From Zavarzinella formosa DSM 19928 (GTDB taxonomy: Bacteria; Planctomycetota; Planctomycetia; Gemmatales; Gemmataceae), in contig NZ_JH636451.1 of NCBI RefSeq assembly GCF_000255705.1, positions 36,017 through 73,796 of the forward strand: 37,780 nucleotides of DNA, in the 5' to 3' direction. The position numbers and the translations under genes are program-made. The stretch's first letter is position 1, and every line of letters begins with the position of its first letter. The notes under the pieces were generated by a model. It was not told where the DNA came from, did no database searches, and saw nothing but the letters and a program-made list of their open reading frames with translations. This document shows, one piece after another, positions 25,848-33,084 of this stretch.

Positions 25848-25876
25848 ATGGTGACAGATTCGCCGGGGGATGGCAA
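25848..25876 (-). promoter_or_regulatory. LRR-family promoter (gene 1)
   Basis: On the minus strand TTGCCA and CACCAT are separated by 17 bp within a block conserved before LRR genes 1, 3, 4 and 5 and before a relic start. The expected transcript start is about 25 nt before the GTG. Confidence 0.55.
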
Positions 25877-25916
25877 AGGGAAACGGGGGCGGCGTTACAT
25901 GCCCGGCCGGTTGTTG

Positions 25917-26102
25917 GCCCGGCCCTTACGGACCGGTCTGGATTAGCCGGTCTTTCAGACCGGAGTCGTTGAAGGGTGGAATCCGAAGCCCATCAACACG
26001 CCCGGCCTGAAAGACCGGAGTCGTTGAAGGGTGGAATCCGAAACCTATCAACACGCCCGGCCTGAAAGGCCGATTAACCCAGACCGGTCCGTGAGGGCCG
26101 GG
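25917..26102. repeat. Family-1 palindromic element, copy d, with internal duplication
   Basis: The left arm begins at 25917 and the right arm ends at 26102. The loop plus part of an arm (GTCGTTGAAGGGTGGAATCC...) is tandemly repeated in two units of about 53 bp differing at a few bases. The left mini-hairpin is of the T-A type and the right of the C-G type. It ends about 31 bp from the desaturase stop and lies upstream of the LRR 1 promoter. It fills the 317-bp gap. Confidence 0.85.
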
Positions 26103-26133
26103 CGATCAACCCCGCCGGGCCGACGCTAGCCTT

Positions 26134-26955
26134 TCAAACCCAAAATCGCCGCGCGACCACGCCAGCTTCGTGCAAATACGGGTCGAGCCGCTTGGCCAGT
26201 TTCGGCCAGTTTTGATGCGGGACCGCCGGGTAGAGATGATGTTCGAGGTGATAGAGATGCCGAAAGGCGATGGCGGAGGCGATCAGGCCGCGATAGGCGC
26301 GGGTTTGGGTGAGTTCATCATGGCCATCGGGATCATGCGGGATGTAGGAGGTGGCCAGCGGGATCAGCCAGCTTCCGGCGATCATCAGGGCGGCATAGAT
26401 CAGGAACACCGGCGTGACGGGGGCGAGCAATGCCGAGGCGATGACGAGAGACAGGCAGGCCAGCGCTTCGCCGATCATCCACGCCCGGTCGCGGCCTCCC
26501 CGGCGGACGGCCCACCACCACGCGCGGTATTGGAGCGTCAGCCCGTCGCGGATGGCGCCGAGCCACGACATCCGCGCGGCCGCCCCTTCGATGTCGTCCG
26601 GCTCCGGGAATCTCGCGTGGTGATTCAGATGGATCGCCCGGTAGGCATGGCCGCTGCGCAAGGCGAGCAGTTCGATCACACACAGCATCACCTCGTTCAT
26701 GCGGCCGGGCATCCCGAGCGAGCGGTGAACCAAATCATGCGACGTGGACGAATACGTGAAGAAACTCAACGCCATCAGCGACAGCACGGCCGCCGGCCAC
26801 CAGTCGTTGATGGCGAACACGAAATAGGCCCCGGCGCAGGCGAACGGCACCATCAGACTGAATAGTCGCCGAAGCAACGACACATGAAGGAGGTCGGCGC
26901 CCAACAGCCGAAGCGGGGGAACGGAGGCGGCCGGGCGTGATGTTTCATCCGGCAT
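26134..26955 (-). CDS. Membrane fatty-acid desaturase / carotenoid hydroxylase-type di-iron enzyme
   Basis: A 273-residue integral membrane protein. Three histidine boxes coordinate the di-iron centre: HDLVH (73-77), HLNHH (109-113, with H103 nearby) and HLEHH (236-240), plus H207 and H212. Hydrophobic spans lie at about 35-70, 85-100 and 162-200. The layout and the LYPAVPHQNWPKLAKRLDPYL ending fit the membrane desaturase family, closer to the beta-carotene hydroxylase (CrtR-like) group than to long acyl-lipid desaturases; the substrate is not settled. It overlaps the upstream membrane-protein gene by 11 nt, so the two form an operon. This operon interrupts the LRR cluster and has no repeat-protein character. 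Confidence 0.82.
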   Translation of the reverse strand: MPDETSRPAASVPPLRLLGADLLHVSLLRRLFSLMVPFACAGAYFVFAINDWWPAAVLSLMALSFFTYSSTSHDLVHRSLGMPGRMNEVMLCVIELLALRSGHAYRAIHLNHHARFPEPDDIEGAAARMSWLGAIRDGLTLQYRAWWWAVRRGGRDRAWMIGEALACLSLVIASALLAPVTPVFLIYAALMIAGSWLIPLATSYIPHDPDGHDELTQTRAYRGLIASAIAFRHLYHLEHHLYPAVPHQNWPKLAKRLDPYLHEAGVVARRFWV

Positions 26956-27838
26956 GTCGGCTTGTCCTTCGCATCATCAAGGCCAGCCCGAGCGCGTGGA
27001 GGGCGGCCGCGGCAATGGCCGGGGCCAGATGAATCGGGTCGGTGTAGCCGATGGCGTAATGCACGGCGATGGCCGGGCCGAATGCTGCCGCCCCGCCGAG
27101 CGCCAGAACCCACCAAGCGGAGCCGTGCGGCTCCATGTGCCAGACGCAGGCGGTTGCCGCCAGCCCGGCCGAGACCATCGCCCCGCCGAACCCGACGCGG
27201 TCGTGCGCGATCAGCGGAACCAGTCTCGGGTTGAGCGCCCGCAGTTCATCCGTGCTCACGCTCAAATACGCGAGGTCTTGCGGCACAAACACCTCCGTCA
27301 TCCCCAAACTTAAAATGACTACCCCGGCGACGATCGACCCGATACTGACCGCCAACAAACAAGCCCGCCCGGCCCCGGATCTCGTTCGCCAGTTCGGCCA
27401 GCCACGTGAAGGAACCGGCCGCCATCCGGCCGCCCGGCTTCGCCACATTCCGATCACATAACATGGCAGCAGCGTGAGGGTGGCCGCCCCGTGCCAGACA
27501 TCGAAATAGCCTTGCGCAAAGTGGGCCAAAAAACTGGCGAATCCGACGATTCCACTGACGAGTAACGCCCGCCACGCCCACCCCTCGCGCCGCCGCAGGG
27601 GGACAAGCGCCAGCCAGAGATAAACGAGGCCGATGGATGCCACGACCCCGCCAAACGCGGCCCGGTCGTGAATCATGAAGTGAACAATCCGGCACCCGTG
27701 CCGCTCGCAAAGCTCCCCGGCCGACATCCCCAAAAATTGCTCGTCATGCGGCAAAAACCGCCCGTCGGCCGCCAGTCCGCACGCCACCACCCCGGCCAGC
27801 AACAACCCGCCCGACAGCGCGACCAGCCACCCCATCAC
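26945..27838 (-). CDS. Polytopic membrane protein with internal duplication
   Basis: A 297-residue membrane protein that I do not recognise, with about eight hydrophobic segments in two halves. Each half contains a loop with HDR-xx-FGG (57-64 and 212-219) and later a span with H-x3-GY-x-D-x2-H (H106, GY110-111, D113, H116; and H260, GY264-265, D267, H270). The repeated polar residues inside membrane segments suggest a ligand or metal site made twice by gene duplication. It precedes the desaturase with an 11-nt overlap and may act in the same lipid or carotenoid pathway, for example as an electron-transfer or assembly partner; this is inference. The start is ATG-ATG at 27838. Confidence 0.75.
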   Translation of the reverse strand: MMGWLVALSGGLLLAGVVACGLAADGRFLPHDEQFLGMSAGELCERHGCRIVHFMIHDRAAFGGVVASIGLVYLWLALVPLRRREGWAWRALLVSGIVGFASFLAHFAQGYFDVWHGAATLTLLPCYVIGMWRSRAAGWRPVPSRGWPNWRTRSGAGRACLLAVSIGSIVAGVVILSLGMTEVFVPQDLAYLSVSTDELRALNPRLVPLIAHDRVGFGGAMVSAGLAATACVWHMEPHGSAWWVLALGGAAAFGPAIAVHYAIGYTDPIHLAPAIAAAALHALGLALMMRRTSRHAG

Positions 27839-27929
27839 GGCCCCCGGCGATAGAGACGCCTCGTGTTGATGAACCGGAGAATGTGGAAAAGGATAACGGA
27901 TTTGGCCGGTGAGTTCGCCCGTCCATCTG

Positions 27930-28075
27930 TCTTGGCGAGCCGAGCAGCGTAAGCTGCCGGGTGGCTTCCGGCGGTCGAATCGCCTCCCCTTTACTCAGCC
28001 GGACTCAAACCTGTGGCTAAAGCGCCTTCCCGCCGGAAGCCACCCGGCAGCTTACGCTGCTCGGCTCGCCAAGAC
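27930..28075. repeat. Family-2 palindromic element, copy 3
   Basis: A clean copy. The left arm starts at 27930 with GTCTTGGCGAGCCGAGCAG; the right arm ends at 28075. The loop carries CCTCCCCTTTACTCAGCC in the same orientation as copies 1 and 2. It lies in the 375-bp gap between the divergent membrane-protein and small LRR genes, so unlike most copies it is not at a gene's 3' end. Confidence 0.85.
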
Positions 28076-28150
28076 ACAACCCGACCGCTGGCGCGGTTCG
28101 CCAAAACATATCAACCCGGCCGGGCGAACTCCGAACGCCCGCGATTATGT

Positions 28151-28180
28151 TTGACACCGGCCGGCCGCGCGCGTTAGCGT
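28151..28180 (+). promoter_or_regulatory. Sigma-70-type promoter for the small LRR gene
   Basis: TTGACA (28151-28156) and TAGCGT (28175-28180) are separated by 18 bp, 33 nt before the ATG. The -10 resembles TAGCAT at 37157-37162, the likely promoter of the last gene. Confidence 0.55.
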
Positions 28181-28213
28181 AAAAAGCATCTCCCTCCCAC
28201 GGCGAAGCCGACC

Positions 28214-28780
28214 ATGAAGACTCTCTTTCTCTCCCTCTTGTTGATTGCAATCAGCGCCGGAATGGTTCACGCCCAAAATCCGGGCGAACGCTCCAGAACC
28301 GTGACCATTGCCTTGGAGAAGGCGCTGAACAAGAAAATCGCGGACATCACCGAGGCCGATCTGGCGACGGTGACGGAGCTAAGCCTCCCGCACATCCACC
28401 TCCCGGCCTTCAACGACGACGACTTCGCCGGGCTGACCAAACTCAAAAAGCTCTCCTTCTTTTCCCTGTTCCACAAGAAAGCAAAACCAAACGAACCGGC
28501 CGCGATCAGCGGGAGGGTGTTTGCGAAGCTATCCAGCCTGGAAGAGTTGAACATCTCGGCCGACCAGCTCGGCCAGTTGCCGGACGATGTCTTCACGGGC
28601 CTCACGTCGCTGAAGGTCCTGAAGTTTAGCGAAGTGTCGATGACACGCCTGCCCAAGTCGATGCTGAACATGCCGAAGATCGAGACGATCTATTTCAGCG
28701 GCAAGGGCCTGAGCAAAGAAGATTACGCGCTTCTCAAAAAGAAACTCGGCGACAAGCTCAAGGTCGATCCGGATGAGTGA
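28214..28780 (+). CDS. Small exported leucine-rich-repeat protein
   Basis: A 188-residue protein with a signal peptide (residues 1-20, ending MVHAQ). After a short helical region (VTIALEKALNKKIADITEAD) there are four to five irregular LRRs (ELSLPHIHLPAFNDDDFAGL, KLKKLSFFSLF, SLEELNISADQLGQLPDDVF, SLKVLKFSEVSMTRLP), ending in KEDYALLKKKLGDKLKVDPDE. The repeats are of the longer type with DDVF-x-GL/LP-x2-F features, unlike the VTDAGL repeats of the neighbouring array, so it is not simply a truncated member. It lies on the opposite strand to the array and ends next to a family-1 composite. Confidence 0.75.
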   Translation: MKTLFLSLLLIAISAGMVHAQNPGERSRTVTIALEKALNKKIADITEADLATVTELSLPHIHLPAFNDDDFAGLTKLKKLSFFSLFHKKAKPNEPAAISGRVFAKLSSLEELNISADQLGQLPDDVFTGLTSLKVLKFSEVSMTRLPKSMLNMPKIETIYFSGKGLSKEDYALLKKKLGDKLKVDPDE

Positions 28781-28784
28781 GTTG

Positions 28785-29037
28785 GCCCGGCCCGTCAGGG
28801 CGGGCAATTGTCTTGGCGAGCCGAGCAGAGTCACCCGGCCCTGACGGACCGGTCTGGGTTAATCGGCCTTTCAGGCCGAGGCCGTTGAAGGGTGGAAGCC
28901 GAACCCCATCAACACGCCCGGCCTGAAAGGCCGATTAACCCAGACCGGTCCGTCAGGTGGGCCTTCGCCCACAACCTTGCGTTCGACCTTCAGACCTGAA
29001 AGGCCGATTAACCCAGACCGGTCCGTCAGGGCCGGGC
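28785..29037. repeat. Composite of family-1 arms (copy e) with a family-2 fragment
   Basis: Contains a family-1 fragment (GGCCCGTCAGGGCGGGC), a family-2 left-arm fragment (TCTTGGCGAGCCGAGCAG) cut off at 28830, then a family-1 left arm and two successive right arms, the last ending at 29037. It lies between convergent genes, 20 bp from the stop of LRR 2. Three arms and a broken family-2 piece record several insertions or recombination events. Confidence 0.85.
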
Positions 29038-29057
29038 AATCAACCGGCCAAGTATCT

Positions 29058-30533
29058 TCACCAATTAACAACGCAATCCGGCATCGCTTTCATCAATTTT
29101 TTCACGCCGTCATCCGTGGTTTTGTTGCGGCCCAGTTCCAGCAAGACGAGTTTCTTGAAGGAGCGGAGTTCGAGCAAACCGGTGTCGGTCACTTCGCTGC
29201 CGATCAGACTCAGTTTGGCGAGTTTGTCGAAGTGTTTCAGTTCCTTCAATCCCGCGTCAGTCACCTGGCAGTTAATAAGAGACAAGGATTTGAGATTGAC
29301 GAGGGGTTTGATTTCTTTCAGCCCGGCGTCGGAGATGCCCGAGGGGAGTTCCAAATCTTCAAGGCTTGTCAGTTCTTTGATTTCACTCAATCCCGCGTAG
29401 GTTACCATTGTCCGGACGATGTTCAGCCGCCGCAATTTTCGCAACCCCTTCAATTCCCTCAAGCCCGCATCGGTGATTTTGTTGAAGCATAGATAAAGCG
29501 ATTCCAATTGGTCGAGGCGCCCGATCTCCCGAAGGCCGACATCGGTCACCGCCGCGACCGCCAGCCCCAATGTGGTGAGTCCGGCGAATTGGCCGACCGC
29601 CTTCATTCCGGCGTCGCCGATTTTCGTGCCGCCCAGATCAAGATACGTCAGGTTTTTGAGGTCCTTCAATTCGTCGAGTCCCTTGCCGGTGACAGGCAGG
29701 TTCACAAGGTCCAGCCTCCGAAGTTTGCTCAGCGCTCCGATTTCCTTCAATCCCGCGTCGGTGATATTTTTCGTGGAACTCAAATCCAGCGAGGCAAGCC
29801 GCGTCATTTCCCGCAGCGATTTCAATCCCGCGTCGGTGATGTTTTTCGCGGAGCCAAGATCCAGCGAGACGAGCCGAGTCAGCCCATGCAGTTCTTTCAA
29901 TCCCGCGTCGCTCATGTCCAATCCCCGGAGGGACAGCCGGGTCAGATTCTTCAACCGTCCGACATGCCTCATGCCTTCGTCCGTGATGGCCTCGTTGCAA
30001 TAGTCGGACCCGAGGTTCAAATCGGTCAGGTCATTGAAATGTTCCAAGTGTCGCAATCCCTCGTTGGTCACGCGAGGCAAGCTGACCGCTGATTGCCGGC
30101 TCACCACAATGACCGAGGGCCGAGGATTGGCGAGTTCGTCCTCGAGAAACACGCCGAGGTTTAACACGCGGAGATTTTTGAGGTTTTTGAGCCGGGCCAA
30201 CTCCGCGTCGGAGATGTTGCATTCATAAAAATTGAGGCCGAACGGCACATTCACGGCGGGCAAATCATCCTCCGGGAATTTCGTGAACCGGAACGCCGGC
30301 AACACGGCATCGTCCGACAAGGCGCTGTCGGCCTTCAGCCATTTCCACGAAACATCATGATGCCGTTCCGAACAGACCTCCATCATTCCGTAAGTCGCCC
30401 CGAGTTTCTTGTACGCGGCAATCGTCGCGGCATCGACCGCCGGCATTTTCCTTTTCGGCGCCGGCGCCGCCGGGCTGTTTGCGGATGCGATCAAGGAAAG
30501 CAACAGGGTCAGGCCGGCGAGTCGGGCGGTCAT
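29058..30533 (-). CDS. Exported leucine-rich-repeat protein 2
   Basis: A 491-residue paralogue, the longest of the five. The signal peptide is MTARLAGLTLLLSLIASANS. The N-terminal module contains AAYKKLGATYGMMEVCSE, SWKWLKAD and LPAVNVPFGLNF. About 14-15 LRRs of ~24 residues follow, including two nearly identical units (KNITDAGLKSLREMTRLASL and KNITDAGLKEIGALSKLRRL). An insertion after the first LRR (FLEDELANPRPSVIVVSRQS) is not found in the other copies. The start at 30533 aligns with paralogues 1 and 4. Only 60 bp separate it from LRR 3 upstream, with no element or promoter block, so it is probably cotranscribed with LRR 3. Confidence 0.85.
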   Translation of the reverse strand: MTARLAGLTLLLSLIASANSPAAPAPKRKMPAVDAATIAAYKKLGATYGMMEVCSERHHDVSWKWLKADSALSDDAVLPAFRFTKFPEDDLPAVNVPFGLNFYECNISDAELARLKNLKNLRVLNLGVFLEDELANPRPSVIVVSRQSAVSLPRVTNEGLRHLEHFNDLTDLNLGSDYCNEAITDEGMRHVGRLKNLTRLSLRGLDMSDAGLKELHGLTRLVSLDLGSAKNITDAGLKSLREMTRLASLDLSSTKNITDAGLKEIGALSKLRRLDLVNLPVTGKGLDELKDLKNLTYLDLGGTKIGDAGMKAVGQFAGLTTLGLAVAAVTDVGLREIGRLDQLESLYLCFNKITDAGLRELKGLRKLRRLNIVRTMVTYAGLSEIKELTSLEDLELPSGISDAGLKEIKPLVNLKSLSLINCQVTDAGLKELKHFDKLAKLSLIGSEVTDTGLLELRSFKKLVLLELGRNKTTDDGVKKLMKAMPDCVVNW

Positions 30534-30593
30534 TGGGGAAAACCTTGTTTGCGAGAACGAAACCATCGGCAAACCGCAAAGGCGTTGGCATTT

Positions 30594-31919
30594 TCAACGG
30601 TAGACATGGCAATACGGCAGGGCTTTCTTCAATTTCATCACGCCCTCGTCCGTGACTTTGGTGCCGAGAATCGCCAGAGAGTCGAGATCCTTGAAGGCAT
30701 GGAGTTCGAGGAGGCCGGCGTCGGTCACGTCGCACTTGTTTAAAATCAAGTGGGCGAGCTTGTCGCAGTTTTTGAGTTCTTTCAACCCCGCGTCGGTCAC
30801 TTTCCTGGCGTCCATCAGTGTCAGGACTCGCAGATTGACAAGGTTTTTGAGTTCTTTCAACCCCGCGTCGGTGATGTGTTCGGTGAGGTCCAGATGGATC
30901 AGGCTTGTCAGATCCTTGATTTCTTTCAGCCCGGCGTCGGTCACGGCCGTTTCGACGATTTCCAATCGCCGGAGTTTCTTGAGTCCCTTGATTTCCTTCA
31001 TTCCCGCGTCGGTGGTTTTGGTGCGGCCGAGACGAAGGACTTCCAGTTGGTCAAGATGCCTGATCTCCCGCAAACCGGCGTCGGTCACCGCTGTATCGCT
31101 TAATTTCAGCGTTTTGAGATGGCTGAATGGCTTGAGCGCCTTCAAGCTGGCCTCATCAATTTTCGTGTGGCTGAGATCAAGATCCGTCAGGTTCTTGAGG
31201 TTTTTCAATTCGTCGAGGCCCGCGGTGGTGATTGGCAGACCTTCGAGATTCAACACCCGGAGTTTGTCCAGGCCGCCAAGTTCTTCCATGCCGGGGTTGG
31301 TGATTCTCTTCTCGGAGCCAAGGTCAAGCGAGACCAGCCGGGTCAGCCCCCGGAGTTCCTTCAACCCCGCGTTGCCCACGGCGGTTTCCTCAAGGGACAA
31401 CCGGGTGAGGTTCTTTAGCTGCCCGACATGCCCCATCCCCTCATTCGTTATTTTCGGCGCTTTCGATGTCTGGCCGAGGTTTAAATCGGTCAGGTCTTTG
31501 AAGTGTCGAAGGTGTCGCAATCCCTCGTCGGTCACGCGGGTCGCGCGAAGGTTTAACACCCGGAGATTCGAGAGGTCTTTAAGCTTCGCCAAATCCTCGT
31601 CGGTGATTTTGGAGCGACTCAGATCGAGGCCAAACGGCACATTCACTTTGGGCAGGTCGCCGGCCGGAAGCGAGTTGAATCGAAACGCCGGCAACGCAGT
31701 TCCGTCAGGCATGTGTGCTTCGGCCCCCAGCCAGTACCACGAAGCTCCCGGATGCTGTTCGGAGCAAGTTTCCATGGCCCCGTAACCCGCCCCGAGTTTT
31801 TTATAAGCGGCGATCGTCTCCGCATCGATCACCGGTTTCTTCTCCCCAGGAGCGGCCGGGCCATTGGCGGAGACGATGAACGAAACCATCAGCGAGACAC
31901 AAGCGAATCGGGCAAACAT
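30594..31919 (-). CDS. Exported leucine-rich-repeat protein 3
   Basis: A 441-residue paralogue. The signal peptide is MFARFACVSLMVSFIVSANG. The N-terminal module (AAYKKLGAGYGAMETCSEQH, SWYWLGAE, LPKVNVPFGLDL) is followed by about 14 LRRs of the VTDAGLKEL type. GGAGTGA lies 8 nt before the ATG, and the shared LRR promoter lies at 31953-31981. Its first residues, MFARFA, match a broken start at 32837, showing that another copy of this subtype once stood upstream. It is probably cotranscribed with LRR 2. Confidence 0.85.
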   Translation of the reverse strand: MFARFACVSLMVSFIVSANGPAAPGEKKPVIDAETIAAYKKLGAGYGAMETCSEQHPGASWYWLGAEAHMPDGTALPAFRFNSLPAGDLPKVNVPFGLDLSRSKITDEDLAKLKDLSNLRVLNLRATRVTDEGLRHLRHFKDLTDLNLGQTSKAPKITNEGMGHVGQLKNLTRLSLEETAVGNAGLKELRGLTRLVSLDLGSEKRITNPGMEELGGLDKLRVLNLEGLPITTAGLDELKNLKNLTDLDLSHTKIDEASLKALKPFSHLKTLKLSDTAVTDAGLREIRHLDQLEVLRLGRTKTTDAGMKEIKGLKKLRRLEIVETAVTDAGLKEIKDLTSLIHLDLTEHITDAGLKELKNLVNLRVLTLMDARKVTDAGLKELKNCDKLAHLILNKCDVTDAGLLELHAFKDLDSLAILGTKVTDEGVMKLKKALPYCHVYR

Positions 31920-31952
31920 CGGGAATCACTCCGGAAAAAATTGGCCGGGTTT

Positions 31953-31981
31953 ATGGTGACAGATTCGGCGGGGGATGGCAA
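31953..31981 (-). promoter_or_regulatory. LRR-family promoter (gene 3)
   Basis: TTGCCA and CACCAT, 17-bp spacing, in the conserved block. It is followed upstream by a conserved stretch (GGTTGATCGCCGGGTTGATC) that runs into a family-1 element. Confidence 0.55.
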
Positions 31982-32016
31982 AGGGAATCGTTGGCCGGTT
32001 GATCGCCGGGTTGATC

Positions 32017-32227
32017 GCCCGGCCCTGACGGACCGGTCTGGGTTAATCGGCCTTTCAGGCCGGGCGTTTTGCTGGGGTTTGGTTTCCACCCGTCAACGGC
32101 CCCGGCCTGAAAGGCCGGTTAACCCAGACCGGTCCGTCAGCTGGGCGTTTCGATGGTGTTTGATTTCCACCCGCCAACGGCCCGGCCTGAAAGGCCGATT
32201 AACCCAGACCGGTCCGTCAGGGCCGGG
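32017..32227. repeat. Family-1 element, copy f, with an extra right arm
   Basis: One left arm (from 32017) and two right arms, the last ending at 32227, all with C-G type mini-hairpins (GGCCT-TTC-AGGCC). The loops (TTCCACCCGTCAACGGCC) are in the opposite orientation to copies d and e. The last arm overlaps the final codons and stop of the ankyrin gene. Confidence 0.85.
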
Positions 32228-32729
32228 TAAACTGTTCTTTGATCTTGGCTTTCAACAATTCAATTGCGCTATTATGTTGATAGTACTCGGCGAAATCTAG
32301 CGGCGTTCGCCCTGAAGAATCCTTCAATAGTGGGTTGGCCCCCAAGGAGAGCAGGCATTTCGTTATTTTATCCGAAGGCTTTTGCTCGCTTTGCCAGGCG
32401 AAATCGCCCTCCGAATCCACCGACCAATGCAGAGGGGTTTGTTTTCCTTCTTCAATGGCGATATTAATATCAGCGCCATAACTGACCAATAATCGTGTTA
32501 TTTCACAATCTTCTTGTTCCACCGCGCAAAAAATGGGCAGCAGATGCTCGCCGGGACAGATATTTGGATTTGCCCCGTTTTCCAAAAGCAGTTTAACGAT
32601 GAATATATCTCCGCGAAAAGCCGCATCAGCCAAGGCATTGGCCATTTCATCTTGAGGTATTGGGGAATGCTGGCGGAGAAATTGTTCGACTTGCGCGAAT
32701 GTCCCTGCTTTTGCCAGTTGTCGGAGCAT
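32217..32729 (-). CDS. Ankyrin-repeat protein
   Basis: A 170-residue protein without a signal peptide. It has four ankyrin repeats at about 30-57 (ALADAAFRGD...LLLENGANPN), 62-89 (FCAVEQEDCEITRLLVSYGA), 95-133 (TPLHWSVD...CLLSLGANPL) and 137-165 (GRTPLDFAEY). It is cytoplasmic if used as read; ankyrin repeats bind proteins. The DNA is visibly more AT-rich than the surrounding LRR genes, a sign of separate origin. The last residues (FTRP) and the stop codon are encoded inside the arm of a family-1 element. Its start lies 7 nt from the end of a broken LRR 5' end, whose promoter it may use. AAAGGATG precedes the ATG. Confidence 0.8.
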   Translation of the reverse strand: MLRQLAKAGTFAQVEQFLRQHSPIPQDEMANALADAAFRGDIFIVKLLLENGANPNICPGEHLLPIFCAVEQEDCEITRLLVSYGADINIAIEEGKQTPLHWSVDSEGDFAWQSEQKPSDKITKCLLSLGANPLLKDSSGRTPLDFAEYYQHNSAIELLKAKIKEQFTRP

Positions 32730-32735
32730 GTCAAA

Positions 32736-32837
32736 TCATCCTTTTTTGATCTGCTTCTTGTCAATCGACCTCTTCACACTGGTTGCGATGACAACCAGTG
32801 AAACCGGCAACACAAGTCAGGCGAACCGGGCGAACAT
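32736..32837 (-). pseudogene. 5' relic of an LRR gene
   Basis: The minus-strand reading from ATG at 32837 gives MFARFA, then TGA, then LVLPVSLVVIATS in the same frame, a signal-peptide-like stretch, then a charged tail and a stop. MFARFA and the promoter, ribosome-site and spacer sequence upstream match LRR 3. The rest of the gene is missing and the ankyrin gene begins directly after. The relic therefore keeps the control region and start of an LRR gene whose body was deleted or replaced. Confidence 0.6.
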
Positions 32838-32869
32838 CGGAAATCCCTCCGGAAAAATTTGGCCGGGTT

Positions 32870-32898
32870 ATGGTGACGGATTCGGCGGGAAATGGCAA
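32870..32898 (-). promoter_or_regulatory. LRR-family promoter in front of the relic and ankyrin gene
   Basis: TTGCCA and CACCAT, 17-bp spacing, nearly identical to the block before LRR genes 1, 3, 4 and 5. It now stands upstream of the relic and the ankyrin gene. Confidence 0.5.
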
Positions 32899-32932
32899 AG
32901 GGAATCGAGGCCGGTTGATCGCCGGGTTGATC

Positions 32933-33064
32933 GCCCGGCCCTGACGGACCGGTCTGGGTTAACCGGCCTTTCAGGCCGGGTGTATTGATGGGGTTCGGCT
33001 TCCACCCGCCAACGACCCCGGTCCGAAGGACCGGTTAACCCAGACCGGTCCGTCAGGGCCGGGC
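32933..33064. repeat. Family-1 palindromic element, copy g
   Basis: The left mini-hairpin is CCGGCCT-TTC-AGGCCGG; the right is CCGGTCC-GAA-GGACCGG, a different pair set that still forms seven pairs. It ends 20 bp from the stop of LRR 4 and lies before the relic promoter. Confidence 0.85.
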
Positions 33065-33084
33065 CGACAACCGGCTTGGTGTCT

